Below, one piece after another: positions 11,370 through 20,410 of a stretch of DNA of 47,869 nt. The stretch covers positions 1 through 47,869 of the forward strand of contig CAMWUR010000009.1 in NCBI GenBank assembly GCA_947177485.1, given 5' to 3'. The position numbers and the translations under genes are program-made. The first letter of the stretch is position 1; every line of letters begins with the position of its first letter. The notes beneath the pieces were generated by a model. The model saw only the letters and a list, made by a program, of their open reading frames with translations. It had not been told where the DNA came from and ran no database searches. This DNA is from an uncultured Helicobacter sp. Its GTDB lineage: Bacteria > Campylobacterota > Campylobacteria > Campylobacterales > Helicobacteraceae.

Positions 11370-14184
11370 TACCATTTTTCAGGTTGCTTTTGAATCCTGC
11401 GCAAACGATGAGCGCGATTGTGCCGCCCACGAGATAATAGAGAAACGTGGGGATTGGCACAGGGTCGCCAGCGGCGTAAGAATGTAGCCCCGAAAGATAG
11501 AAGTTCACACCAAAATAGGTCATAAGGATTGCATAGAATCCTACAACGCTTAGCGAAGCGAGGATATAGGGGTTATCGCCGCCACGCACGAAGCGGGCAT
11601 GGAGAATTAAGGTATAGACAACAATCGAAATGAGTGACCATGTTTCTTTGGAATCCCAACCCCAATAGCGCCCCCAGCTTTCGTTTGCCCAGATTCCACC
11701 AAGAAATGTCCCAACGGTGAGCATTCCAAGCCCAACAATCAGGCTCAACTCATTCACGGCGCTTAACGTCTGAATCGAGCTATCGAGTTGTGCACGTTTG
11801 GGCGAACGTAGTAAAAAAAGCAACAAAATCACCGCGCCGAGCAGAAACGAAAGTGCGAGAAATCCATAGCTTGCCGTGATAATGGAAACATGGATATTGA
11901 GCCAATAGGATTTGAGCACGGGGACGAGATTGCCAATTTGTGGGTCCATGTCGCCCAAATGCGCGACAAAAAGCACGATTCCAGCCATAACAGATGCTGT
12001 CGCAAACGCAAGCAAAAATTTGCGCAACAAAAGCACGCCGCAGACGGCTGTTGCCCACGCGATATAAATCATCGATTCGTAGGCGTTGCTCCACGGGGCA
12101 TGCCCACCAACATACCAACGTATGCCGAGTGCAGCAGTGTTGAGAGCTAACACAAGCACGATGCATGCAGCGAGGATTTTATCTATTGTATCATTACCCT
12201 TTGTGTTGCGCAGAATCCGCACAAAACAAATCATAAACATGAGCAAGCCAAACAGGAGATAGAGATAGCATAGAATCTGAAAGGGATTGGAACGATTGAG
12301 CAGAATTTCAGCGCTGATTTTCGCGCTGCTTGGCAACAATGCCGCACCATATTCGGCTTGATAGTCAAGCAAGGGTTGCAAAGCAGCATTCGCTTCATCT
12401 TCGCTCCCACCTGCAACGAGATTATCGAGCGCTTGGAAATAGTTGCGAATCATGTGTAGAATTTTAGTACGTTCATTCTCGTTGAAAAGCGCGAGCTCGA
12501 CAGGTGAATACCATTTTGAAAGCAAGGTTGGGTCGTTTGCAACGTGGCTTTGAGTTGGTGGCAGAGGCAGGATTCGCAAAATTTCAGCGCTTAGAATCGC
12601 AAACATCGCCTCGAAACGTTCGTTGACGGCTAGAATGTCTTTGTCGAGCGTCCCACGTTCAGCGGGCTTTTTTAGATTAACTTCGGCAACAAGATTAAAA
12701 AGTTTATAGTAGCCATCTTGATACATATCATAAAACGATGCATATTTTTCGTTAGGATTCAAGCCCAAGATTTGTTTGAGAGCAGGTGTGTTAATGTAAA
12801 TCATTTTTACGCCTTTCCATTCTTCGGGATAGGCAAGCATTCCAAGTAGTAGTTGAATATTGTTCATCTCCAAAAATTTATCACGTTTGGTGATTTTGTG
12901 GATAAAATCGCTCGCTAGAGTATCTATGGGCTTAATGCGCCCGCCAAAATCTTGTACAAGCAGGCGCGCAAAATGATTCGCATGTTCTTTTGTGCGCGTG
13001 CGTACACCAAAAACAATGGCTTTTGTCAGGGTGCTTGCCTGCGCACGCATGTTTTCGAGCAAGGCAGCTTCGGGCATGTTTTCATGCGATTCGGCAATCG
13101 TTTCGGCGCGCAAAGTCGAGGGAATAAAACTGCAAAGAATCAATACAACAAAGCAGGTTGTCATGTTTTGACGTTTGACGAAATTCGATAGTTTTTTAAA
13201 TCGTCCTTTTGGGTCAAAAAGAATCCAGATAAAGGCAATAATAAGCATTGTATAGCCGATATATGTTGGAATCTTGCCCGGGTCATTGTTGACAGAAAGA
13301 CGTGTTCCAAGTTCATCGGGGTCATACGATTCTTGAAAAAAGCGATAGCCGCCATAATCAAGCGTGTGATTCATATAGATATGATAGGGCATGGTGATTC
13401 CTTTTTGGTCATCGATGACAACGACATGAGATGAATAAGACGAGGGAGCATGGGAACCGGGATAACGTTCCAGCTCAAAATCTTCAAGTTTGATTGCGAA
13501 AGGCAATTCAATATCTCGTTTTCCCCAACCCACCATAAAGCGTATGTCGCCAAATAAAAAGCGTTTGAATTGTCCATCACGAACAGCAATGGTTTGTTGG
13601 TTGCCTTTGTAGCCAATATTAATGAGAAGACGCGATTGATTATCTTTAGGATTGCTGCTATGTTCAAAGCCTCCATATGAAAAAGTGATGGTTTCGTCAC
13701 CAATGTCAAGGTCATAGGTAAAATCTTTGGAGTAGAGATAGGAAACTTGGAGTGGAAAGTCATAATAAACAGCAGAAAATTCTTTATTCACATCTCCTTT
13801 AAGTGCTCGTACGAGTAGAAATTTTTCACTTGATTGCATAACGGAGTTTGATTCGCCCTCGCGAATATGCAGCATTCCCTCAAACCCAATATAACGTGTT
13901 AATGCAGCACCAAGCAGAATGACAACAAAAGAAGCATGCAGAAGTAAGACAGAATAACGTTTACGTTTTGCGAGACTAAATCGATAGAGAATCAACAATA
14001 AATTGATGAGCAAAAAGGCATGTAATGCGGCAAACCAATTGCTTGAATAAATGATGACCTGTGCTGATTCTGTGCCATAATCATTTTCGATAAAAGTTGC
14101 GACAGCACATGCCGTGCCATAAGCAAAAAGCAGGAGATACGTAAGCCAAAATGAGCCGAGTTGCGCGATGAGAATTCTTATCAT
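11362..14184 (-). CDS. ccsBA: Fused cytochrome c synthase CcsBA (System II)
   Basis: CcsBA exports heme and ligates it to CxxCH motifs of periplasmic cytochromes c. The 940-residue protein joins an N-terminal CcsB (ResB-like) part, with several membrane segments and a periplasmic region, to a C-terminal CcsA part. The latter has GGHAPWSNAYESM, the tryptophan-rich WGRYWGWDSKETWSLI heme-handling motif near 837-852, and flanking conserved His residues. Fusion of the two subunits is established for Helicobacter. Its start overlaps the upstream redox lipoprotein by four bases, and hemH comes before that, so heme synthesis, thiol reduction and ligation are encoded together. Confidence 0.95.
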   Translation of the reverse strand: MIRILIAQLGSFWLTYLLLFAYGTACAVATFIENDYGTESAQVIIYSSNWFAALHAFLLINLLLILYRFSLAKRKRYSVLLLHASFVVILLGAALTRYIGFEGMLHIREGESNSVMQSSEKFLLVRALKGDVNKEFSAVYYDFPLQVSYLYSKDFTYDLDIGDETITFSYGGFEHSSNPKDNQSRLLINIGYKGNQQTIAVRDGQFKRFLFGDIRFMVGWGKRDIELPFAIKLEDFELERYPGSHAPSSYSSHVVVIDDQKGITMPYHIYMNHTLDYGGYRFFQESYDPDELGTRLSVNNDPGKIPTYIGYTMLIIAFIWILFDPKGRFKKLSNFVKRQNMTTCFVVLILCSFIPSTLRAETIAESHENMPEAALLENMRAQASTLTKAIVFGVRTRTKEHANHFARLLVQDFGGRIKPIDTLASDFIHKITKRDKFLEMNNIQLLLGMLAYPEEWKGVKMIYINTPALKQILGLNPNEKYASFYDMYQDGYYKLFNLVAEVNLKKPAERGTLDKDILAVNERFEAMFAILSAEILRILPLPPTQSHVANDPTLLSKWYSPVELALFNENERTKILHMIRNYFQALDNLVAGGSEDEANAALQPLLDYQAEYGAALLPSSAKISAEILLNRSNPFQILCYLYLLFGLLMFMICFVRILRNTKGNDTIDKILAACIVLVLALNTAALGIRWYVGGHAPWSNAYESMIYIAWATAVCGVLLLRKFLLAFATASVMAGIVLFVAHLGDMDPQIGNLVPVLKSYWLNIHVSIITASYGFLALSFLLGAVILLLFLLRSPKRAQLDSSIQTLSAVNELSLIVGLGMLTVGTFLGGIWANESWGRYWGWDSKETWSLISIVVYTLILHARFVRGGDNPYILASLSVVGFYAILMTYFGVNFYLSGLHSYAAGDPVPIPTFLYYLVGGTIALIVCAGFKSNLKNGIT

Positions 14185-14777
14185 TGTAGGCGCTCCTGTA
14201 TGAAATTGAGAAGTCGCGTATTGATGTCTTTTTCATCTTTTGCCCCTTTCCATTCTTGGCTTGCAACAAAATCGAGCATAGCAAGAAGTTGTTTTTCATC
14301 AATCGCTCCCGTATGTGTGAAAATTGTTTGTGAATCTTGATTGGCAAAGATAATCATTGGCGTGGGTCCTACGCGATAAATCCGTACCAAATCGGTGGTT
14401 ATAATCGGCTTGGGCGTTAGATTCGTTACAAATTGATGGGGCTTGATGTAGCTAAAGTTAATATAATAAGGTGCAAAATTTTGTTTGAGTTTGTCTTGAA
14501 TCTCTTCGGAATTTTTAATTGTTTTTTTAAGCTGGTCGCAATAGAGACAGCCATTAACTCCAAAGATAATCATCAGATATTTTCCTTCAGGGTCAATCGT
14601 GCGATTGTCTTTAATAATTCCTTCGAGTTCCGCATAAGAGGCTCTATCAAGATTATTGATTTTCTCAATCTCTGTTGCGCTCATCTCGCTGCCCAACGAG
14701 ACAATATTGTCCGATTCTTTTTCACAAGCACTCACCATAAATGCTGCTAAAATAAAAAGAGTTTGCCAAATGCGCAT
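14181..14777 (-). CDS. Thioredoxin-fold lipoprotein (HP0377-like, CcmG/DsbC type)
   Basis: This is probably a periplasmic thiol-disulfide protein that keeps apocytochrome cysteines reduced for CcsBA. The 198-residue protein has a lipoprotein signal with lipobox VSAC (Cys18), a thioredoxin fold with a CxxC pair C77-L-Y-C80, and a cis-Pro region VGPTPMIIF. In H. pylori the equivalent gene HP0377 sits between hemH and ccsBA exactly as here; that protein has been described with CcmG- and DsbC-like activity. The start ATG has AAGGAG upstream. Whether it also isomerises disulfides cannot be told from sequence. Confidence 0.86.
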   Translation of the reverse strand: MRIWQTLFILAAFMVSACEKESDNIVSLGSEMSATEIEKINNLDRASYAELEGIIKDNRTIDPEGKYLMIIFGVNGCLYCDQLKKTIKNSEEIQDKLKQNFAPYYINFSYIKPHQFVTNLTPKPIITTDLVRIYRVGPTPMIIFANQDSQTIFTHTGAIDEKQLLAMLDFVASQEWKGAKDEKDINTRLLNFIQERLQ

Positions 14778-14786
14778 TACTACTCC

Positions 14787-15719
14787 TTAATGTTGGATAA
14801 GATTTAAGATTGCCCGCACAAAGAGAGGAGAGTCGTTGAGACATGTACAGACTTCATACTTTTTGATGTTTTTTTCTTTTGCATATTGACGATATTGAAT
14901 CGAGAGTTCATAATCTGTTTCAGAGTTATCAATACTGAATGCAATAGGATAAACAAGCACCGATTCACCGCTTAATGTATCGAGTGCTTCTGATATAAAA
15001 GGCTTTGTCCAACGCACAGGTCCAATGTGGGATTGGAATGCATGCATAATTTTTTTAAACTTCATTCCTTTTGTTTCGAGCTTTTGACTTAAAATTGCAA
15101 TATTTTGCAAGATTTCTTGAATGTATGGGTCGCCTTTTTGCACAATTTTTTCAGGCAATCCATGTGCTGAAAAAAGCAACACAACATCTTGGCATTCCAT
15201 AGAGTATGCCACCAAAGATTCTTGAATGCGTGCTATGATAGCGTCATTATAATATGTGTCATCATAATAGCGGTCGATTGTGCGCAATTTTGGATAATAT
15301 GCGCATGCGTTGCATGCTTTTTGCACGGATTCTAGGGACGTGAGGGTTGTTGTTGTGGAATAATGAGGATACAGGCTAAAAAGTGTGATTTCTTCAAGGT
15401 TTGCTGTTTTAAAACGAGAGATGACATCATGGATAAATGGTGGTGTGTAGCTCATTGCAAAGTCAAAATGAGTCTCTGAATCCTGCTTGCTAAGAGCCTC
15501 AATGAGACGTTTTGTATGCGCAATAATGGGTGATTTACCGCCAATGAGGGAATAATTACGTATGGATTCTTTCACACGTAAAGCAACGATACAACGTGCG
15601 ATAATGGAGCGTATAATGGGATTGGAAATCGTTAGTATATTTTTATCGCAAAACATGTTGTATAGAAAGAGTGAGACCTCATCAAGATGATTGGGACCAC
15701 CCATATTGAGAAGCAGCAC
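14787..15719 (-). CDS. hemH: Ferrochelatase HemH
   Basis: HemH inserts Fe2+ into protoporphyrin IX to make heme. The catalytic His is in LLFSAHGLPEKIV and the conserved Glu in SIDNSETDYEL; the N-terminal LLLNMGGP is typical. The length is 310 residues from GTG 15719. The start is uncertain: AAGGAG (15740-15735) is 15 bases from GTG but six bases from an in-frame ATT at 15728, which would add residues matching the conserved KAVLLLNMGGP beginning. A stop (TGA) at 15734 limits any further extension. Downstream lie the redox lipoprotein and ccsBA. Confidence 0.94.
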   Translation of the reverse strand: MLLLNMGGPNHLDEVSLFLYNMFCDKNILTISNPIIRSIIARCIVALRVKESIRNYSLIGGKSPIIAHTKRLIEALSKQDSETHFDFAMSYTPPFIHDVISRFKTANLEEITLFSLYPHYSTTTTLTSLESVQKACNACAYYPKLRTIDRYYDDTYYNDAIIARIQESLVAYSMECQDVVLLFSAHGLPEKIVQKGDPYIQEILQNIAILSQKLETKGMKFKKIMHAFQSHIGPVRWTKPFISEALDTLSGESVLVYPIAFSIDNSETDYELSIQYRQYAKEKNIKKYEVCTCLNDSPLFVRAILNLIQH

Positions 15720-15770
15720 GGCTTTAATAATTCACTCCTTTGGAAACTAGGGATTTAACTAGAGTTTCGG

Positions 15771-15776
15771 TATAAT
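15771..15776 (+). promoter_or_regulatory. -10 element for the 15826-17436 gene group
   Basis: TATAAT lies 50 bases upstream of ATG 15826 in the region divergent from hemH. It probably drives the membrane protein, bcp and the SLT-like gene, which are closely spaced. Confidence 0.5.
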
Positions 15777-15825
15777 GCAATTTCCAAAAACCAAATGGTA
15801 TTTGATTTTTGTTAATGGAGAATTA

Positions 15826-16236
15826 ATGCCCACAGCCGTCTTGTTAGAAACCTTAGGCTATCACCAAATTTTTGCTTTTTTGCTTTTTATTCCCCCTGCC
15901 CTAGCGCTCCTTTTTTTATTTCAGATGCGTTCGTTTCCGCATCTTGTGCGGCGCATTCGCTTGCTCACTCCTGCATACAATTTCTTGCTTGCCTCTGCTG
16001 TATTTACGGGAATGATACTCGCATTCATGCAGCAAAATTATAGCGCACATGCAATGGCGATGACAGCCGTAAGCGCAATCATTGTGTGCAATGAGATTCG
16101 GCGCTACAAGCGTCAACGCGTGATTACAAGCTATGAAATTCTCGAGCAAGGCGCGTTTATCAAGTGGGCAAAAAAGAAATATGCCCTTGACATCGTCTTG
16201 TTGCTTGTGCTAGTATTGCTCACTTTTTATTTTTAA
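15826..16236 (+). CDS. Small four-helix membrane protein, unknown function
   Basis: I do not recognise the family. The 136-residue protein shows about four hydrophobic segments: LGYHQIFAFLLFIPPALALL, YNFLLASAVFTGMILAFM, a shorter one around MAMTAVSAIIVC, and a C-terminal DIVLLLVLVLLTFYF. A basic stretch (RRYKRQR) sits between the third and fourth. ATG 15826 has GGAG upstream; an in-frame start at 15775 would overlap the -10 box and is unlikely. bcp follows ten bases after its stop, so the two are probably co-transcribed. Confidence 0.72.
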   Translation: MPTAVLLETLGYHQIFAFLLFIPPALALLFLFQMRSFPHLVRRIRLLTPAYNFLLASAVFTGMILAFMQQNYSAHAMAMTAVSAIIVCNEIRRYKRQRVITSYEILEQGAFIKWAKKKYALDIVLLLVLVLLTFYF

Positions 16237-16246
16237 AGGAAACATA

Positions 16247-16723
16247 ATGCTGACAATAGGCGACACCGCACCGCTTTTTTGTTTGCCTAGCTCTGATGGC
16301 ACAGAGTTCTGTTTGCAAAATTTGCGCAATTCTTTTGTAGTTATTTATTTTTATCCTAAAGATTCTACTCCGGGCTGCACAACAGAGGCATGCGATTTTA
16401 GCACGAGTCTCGCGCACTTTGTCGAGAATGGCGCTTGTGTGTTGGGCATTAGCCCCGATTCGATGCAATCCCATCAAAAATTTATTAATAAACACGCGCT
16501 TACCATTTCCTTGTTGTGCGATGTTGACCATTCTGTTGCGCTCCAATATGGCGCATGGGGTGAGAAAAAGATGTATGGCAAAGTCTATGAAGGCATATTG
16601 CGTAGCACATTTTTGATTGACCCGCAGGGTAAAATTGCGTTTGTGTGGTACAAAGTCAAGGTCAAAGACCACGTGAAAGCCGTGCTTGACAAGCTCGTTG
16701 CGATTCGGAGTAATTTGGCATAA
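16247..16723 (+). CDS. bcp: Thiol peroxidase Bcp (peroxiredoxin Q)
   Basis: Bcp reduces hydrogen peroxide and organic hydroperoxides using thioredoxin. The 158-residue protein has a peroxiredoxin fold with peroxidatic C44 and probable resolving C49 in TPGCTTEACDF, preceded by YFYPKDS. The start ATG has AAAGGAAAC upstream. It is flanked by a membrane protein and a secreted SLT-like protein on the same strand. Confidence 0.93.
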   Translation: MLTIGDTAPLFCLPSSDGTEFCLQNLRNSFVVIYFYPKDSTPGCTTEACDFSTSLAHFVENGACVLGISPDSMQSHQKFINKHALTISLLCDVDHSVALQYGAWGEKKMYGKVYEGILRSTFLIDPQGKIAFVWYKVKVKDHVKAVLDKLVAIRSNLA

Positions 16724-16755
16724 AACTTGCTTTGCATGGAGAAATAGGAGGTTGC

Positions 16756-17436
16756 ATGAGATGGATTGTATTGTTACTCTTTACGTTTGCGTTTGGTGTT
16801 GGGCTTGAGAATCGATGTGTGCAAAATATCGAAGACCTTTCGGCACAGCAAATCAAGCTCTTGCGCAAAGTCTATAAATATGGTGAAAAGCTCGATTTGG
16901 GCTACACACTCGCGGCAATTGCATGGAAGGAATCATGCGCGGGCGAATACCGCATGAATTTCCAAGACCCAAGCGCGGGGATTTTCCATGCACATATTCC
17001 GACTGTGCTCAAGAGGTATCCACACCTTAGCAATGACGGATTCACGCAGAATCGCATTGGTGAACGGCTTGTGCGCGATGATGAATTTGCCGCAAAAGAA
17101 GCGATTGAACAGCTGTTGTATTGGAGAAAAGTGCATAATGGCGATTGGGAAAAGATTATCAAGTCTTACAACAAGGGCTTTAGCTGGCAAAAAGATAAAG
17201 AAAAAGACAAGCTCGCCAATGCCTATTTGCGTGATGTCACAATACGTTACAAGCAGCTCAAGCAGCAGCTGCACTCGGTGCGACCTAAGGCAAAAAGAAC
17301 CGCACAACAACAAAAACAACAGAGCGCAACGTCAAAAAATGCGGCAATACGTAGCTTTCATGATGGCTTTGTTGATTCATCGAGCCTGATGACACCATAT
17401 AGTCCTACGTCGTTCCAGCTTATGCCTGATTATTAA
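16756..17436 (+). CDS. Secreted SLT-like (lytic transglycosylase-like) protein
   Basis: The 226-residue protein has a clear signal peptide (about 1-19) and a helical domain. The stretch AAIAWKESCAGEYRMN followed by DPSAGIFH resembles the active-site region of SLT-type lytic transglycosylases, with E in WKES as candidate catalytic Glu. KSYNKGFSW later in the domain fits the usual N/Y-containing motif. The tail (from about residue 165) is Gln/Lys-rich and probably flexible. ATG 16756 follows GGAGG; an earlier in-frame ATG at 16732 lacks a better site. Enzyme activity is an inference; a catalytically dead or peptidoglycan-binding relative is possible. Confidence 0.68.
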   Translation: MRWIVLLLFTFAFGVGLENRCVQNIEDLSAQQIKLLRKVYKYGEKLDLGYTLAAIAWKESCAGEYRMNFQDPSAGIFHAHIPTVLKRYPHLSNDGFTQNRIGERLVRDDEFAAKEAIEQLLYWRKVHNGDWEKIIKSYNKGFSWQKDKEKDKLANAYLRDVTIRYKQLKQQLHSVRPKAKRTAQQQKQQSATSKNAAIRSFHDGFVDSSSLMTPYSPTSFQLMPDY

Positions 17437-17444
17437 AATTGCGC

Positions 17445-17450
17445 TATAAT
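17445..17450 (+). promoter_or_regulatory. -10 element for the pseudo-receiver gene
   Basis: TATAAT in the 36-base gap before ATG 17473; AAGGA precedes the start codon. The gene pair 17473-18347 therefore has its own promoter. Confidence 0.5.
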
Positions 17451-17472
17451 TAGAAAAAGCATAAGGAAAACA

Positions 17473-18057
17473 ATGCCACAAATCAGTGTCCTTGTCGCGG
17501 ATAGTAGCCCGATTACAAAAAAATTGATTTTGGGTGCTCTTAAAAAATTGAGTGTTCCACGTATCCTTGAGTGTCCAGATGGTGATACCGTGCTTGAATA
17601 TCTCAATGAAAATATGGAATTTAATGTCCTATTCTTGAACTCAAATGTTACAGGAATGGATTATCATACGCTCATTACGAAGATGAAGGGACGTGGTGTT
17701 ACAGACAAAATCACCATTTTTCTTGTTTCCAATCAGCTCAATGACGCGCAATATCGCTTGTTGCAAAACGATGGTGTGAAGCATTTTATCACAAAGCCAT
17801 TCAACGCTATCAAGCTTGAATCGATTATCACGCCCATTATTCGCACGCTGATGGACCCACAGCATCATCGTGGAATTTATGAGAATGAATACAAAGATGA
17901 GATTTTTGAGATTCTCCAAAAAGGCGTGAGATTTCAGGTGGTTGAGCAGCAGAATCTCCTTCTAACCAAAAGCGCTGATAAAGTGCTGAAAATCCCTCTT
18001 GATGCTTTTTTGCGCATTGTGCGTCTCGAACGGATTGTCAAACAAGGGCAGGAATGA
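17473..18057 (+). CDS. Receiver-like protein lacking the phospho-acceptor Asp
   Basis: The 194-residue protein has an N-terminal CheY-like receiver fold (about 1-125) and a C-terminal part of about 70 residues that I do not recognise. D10 and the switch Lys in HFITKPF are present, but the residue at the phosphorylation site is N56 in VLFLNSNVTGMD, where active receivers have Asp, and the second acidic residue near D10 is Ser. It therefore looks like a pseudo-receiver, constitutive or phosphorylation-independent, perhaps acting by protein-protein contact. The stop overlaps the start of the next gene by four bases, so the two products are probably made in parallel. Confidence 0.75.
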   Translation: MPQISVLVADSSPITKKLILGALKKLSVPRILECPDGDTVLEYLNENMEFNVLFLNSNVTGMDYHTLITKMKGRGVTDKITIFLVSNQLNDAQYRLLQNDGVKHFITKPFNAIKLESIITPIIRTLMDPQHHRGIYENEYKDEIFEILQKGVRFQVVEQQNLLLTKSADKVLKIPLDAFLRIVRLERIVKQGQE

Positions 18058-18347
18058 GAACGCAAAAAATCCAAGACCCAAAAAGTCTCGATATCGAGAG
18101 TTATTGGCAATTATTGGACATTCTCTTTAGCGCACATCAGTCTATCTCTGTTGATGAGGCGAACATTTTATTGCGGCTTTTTTCTAAAGACTCGAATGAG
18201 CAGACTGGAAATAGCCTTACATCTATCATTCAAACCATTGAATATTCACGTGCACAATTTAGCGAGATTCTCAATAACGCGCCCTCCGAGCAGCTACGTA
18301 ATGAGCTTAGACAGCGATTTGGTACTTTACGCTGCGGAAAAGATTAG
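18054..18347 (+). CDS. Small hypothetical protein coupled to the pseudo-receiver
   Basis: I do not recognise this 97-residue protein. It is hydrophilic, Ser/Gln/Glu-rich and probably helical, without a signal peptide or membrane segment. Its ATG overlaps the stop of the pseudo-receiver gene (ATGA), and its end overlaps the convergent glyS gene by four bases. The coupling suggests it is a partner or target of the upstream protein; that is inference. Confidence 0.65.
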   Translation: MRTQKIQDPKSLDIESYWQLLDILFSAHQSISVDEANILLRLFSKDSNEQTGNSLTSIIQTIEYSRAQFSEILNNAPSEQLRNELRQRFGTLRCGKD

Positions 18348-20389
18348 CTGATGCTAATCTCTTTGAAATCTGCAATTTTTAGGAACTCTTTATATATTCG
18401 CGCCAATAATGCTTTGCGGTTGTTACGTAATGTCAAATCGGGTGCATTCACAAGCACTTTGTCAAAATAGCGGTCGAGAATCTCACGAAGCGCTAAAAGC
18501 GCATGCAATTCTTCGGTCAAACTAGCATATTTGCGTGCTTTGAATGCCTCAAAGGCATGGTAAAGCTCGAGCTCTTCGCTTGCATTGAGAATCTCTGTTT
18601 GAATCTCTGGCAGATTGTCGAGATTGAGATCTTGTGTGATATTTGCCACGCGCTTAAAAATAGCGCCAAGCGCGCCAAGCTCATCTTGCTTCGCTGCGCC
18701 AAGCGCAACAAGTCGCTTGTCAATCGCACACAAATCCCGCTCGCCGCTTGCAAGCACAGCTGTGATAAGCGAAGCATTCACATCATAGAATGCCCCTAGA
18801 CGTTCCAAGATGAATTGCACAAGTTTAGCAGTGTCAAAGGCTGCATAATGCGGTGCGCATTGCTGCAATCGCTGTTGCACATCAAATTCTAAGCCAAAGG
18901 CAAGCACAATGCGTATGATTCCATTTGCGGCTCGCCGCAGCGAGAACGGGTCTTTTGAGCCGCTTGGAATCTTACCAATGCTAAAGAGCGCAAGGAGATT
19001 ATCGAGTCGATGGGCGAGTGCAAAAATTGCGGCAAATAGGTTGCGCGGCAGCGCGTCATCTTGACTTTTGGGCAAATATTGGTCGGCAATCGCGCCGACA
19101 ATGAGCGCGTCATACCCTAAATGCGCTGCCATTGAGCCGCCGATGATTCCCTGCAATTCGGTGAATTCAAACACACTCTCGCTCACAAGGTCTGCCTTTG
19201 TCAGCTGTGCTGCTTGTTGCAAAAGGTTCTGAATCGTTTTTTCGTCTTTCCCCGTGAGTTCTTGTAGTTTTTGCATATAGAGTGTGCCAAGCGACATCGC
19301 GATTGCGCTTTCGCGCTGCACTTTGTCTGCCATACTGCCAAGCCCCTCGACAAAGCGCACATTCTCGAGGGCTTGAGGCGCAAAGCCCTTGCGCAAATCG
19401 TTTTGGTAGAAAAATAGCGCGTCTGAAAGTCGTGCGCGCAATACGCGCTCATTGCCTTTGACAATCAGCGAATCATCGCCCCTAAAGGCATTACTCACAA
19501 CGATGAATCCATTGTGGAGTTTCTCGTCCTTGAAAAGCGGAAAATAACGTTGATTCTCCTTCATCGATGTGATAATCATCTCTTGTGGGATTGTTAAAAA
19601 ATGTGCATCAAAATGCCCAAGCAGCGCTGTTGGATATTCAGTAATCGCGACAATCTCGTTAAGCAACTCGGAATCAAGCCCCACGCGAATGTTGTTGCTC
19701 GCCTCAATCGTCTGTATTTGCTGCAAGATTCTTTGTTTGCGCATTTCCGAATCCAGAATTACGCCGTTTTGTTCCAACAGATTCTCATATTCAACTTGTG
19801 TCTCGAATCCAAGCGGCTCGAATCCAAGCGCACGATGCACGCAGGTTTTCTTTGCGCTCTTGATGGCAAAAAGCTCCATGTCGACAAGCACATCATCGAG
19901 CATAACGCAAAACGTGCGCACAGGGCGAATGAAGCTTTCAGAGAGGCTGCCCCAGCGCATCGTTTTGCCAAAATGCAGCCGCTGCACAAAGTCGCGCACC
20001 ACGTCGGCAATGATTGCGCGCGTTTCGCGCCCCTTGCTGTGCTTTTGATAATATAAGACTTCTTTGCCGTCTTTGTGCGTTGTTTGAATCGCGTCTTTGC
20101 TTGCGCCTGTACGTTTCAAAAATCCGTCAAAGGCTTTGCTTGGTGTGCCGTTGTGATAGGCAACACTCACAGGGGGACCGAAAAATTCTTCGATTCCGTC
20201 CTTTTGCTTTGCGTCTATCTGCCCGCGCACAACGAGCCGCCGCGGCGTGTAGTCAAAGCGGCATTGCCCGTCTATTTGTTGTGCATTCAAGGCAGCATAG
20301 AATTTGTCTAAGATGTTTGGCAGTTCTTTCAGAAACGGAATCGCAGGCAATTCCTCTGTGCCAATTTCAATGAATAATGCAATGCTCAC
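18344..20389 (-). CDS. glyS: Glycyl-tRNA synthetase beta subunit
   Basis: This is the beta chain of the bacterial alpha2beta2 glycyl-tRNA synthetase, needed with GlyQ to charge tRNA-Gly. The length is 681 residues, close to the family norm. It begins with the typical LFIEIGTEELPAIPF and contains FFGPPVSVAY and the SLRRAANGIIRI region. The start is GTG 20389 with GGAG upstream. glyQ is not in the window, which is common in this phylum. The next upstream gene on the strand (CorC) ends 21 bases before. Confidence 0.95.
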   Translation of the reverse strand: MSIALFIEIGTEELPAIPFLKELPNILDKFYAALNAQQIDGQCRFDYTPRRLVVRGQIDAKQKDGIEEFFGPPVSVAYHNGTPSKAFDGFLKRTGASKDAIQTTHKDGKEVLYYQKHSKGRETRAIIADVVRDFVQRLHFGKTMRWGSLSESFIRPVRTFCVMLDDVLVDMELFAIKSAKKTCVHRALGFEPLGFETQVEYENLLEQNGVILDSEMRKQRILQQIQTIEASNNIRVGLDSELLNEIVAITEYPTALLGHFDAHFLTIPQEMIITSMKENQRYFPLFKDEKLHNGFIVVSNAFRGDDSLIVKGNERVLRARLSDALFFYQNDLRKGFAPQALENVRFVEGLGSMADKVQRESAIAMSLGTLYMQKLQELTGKDEKTIQNLLQQAAQLTKADLVSESVFEFTELQGIIGGSMAAHLGYDALIVGAIADQYLPKSQDDALPRNLFAAIFALAHRLDNLLALFSIGKIPSGSKDPFSLRRAANGIIRIVLAFGLEFDVQQRLQQCAPHYAAFDTAKLVQFILERLGAFYDVNASLITAVLASGERDLCAIDKRLVALGAAKQDELGALGAIFKRVANITQDLNLDNLPEIQTEILNASEELELYHAFEAFKARKYASLTEELHALLALREILDRYFDKVLVNAPDLTLRNNRKALLARIYKEFLKIADFKEISIS

Positions 20390-20410
20390 AATCTACTCCA
20401 AAAGATTTTG

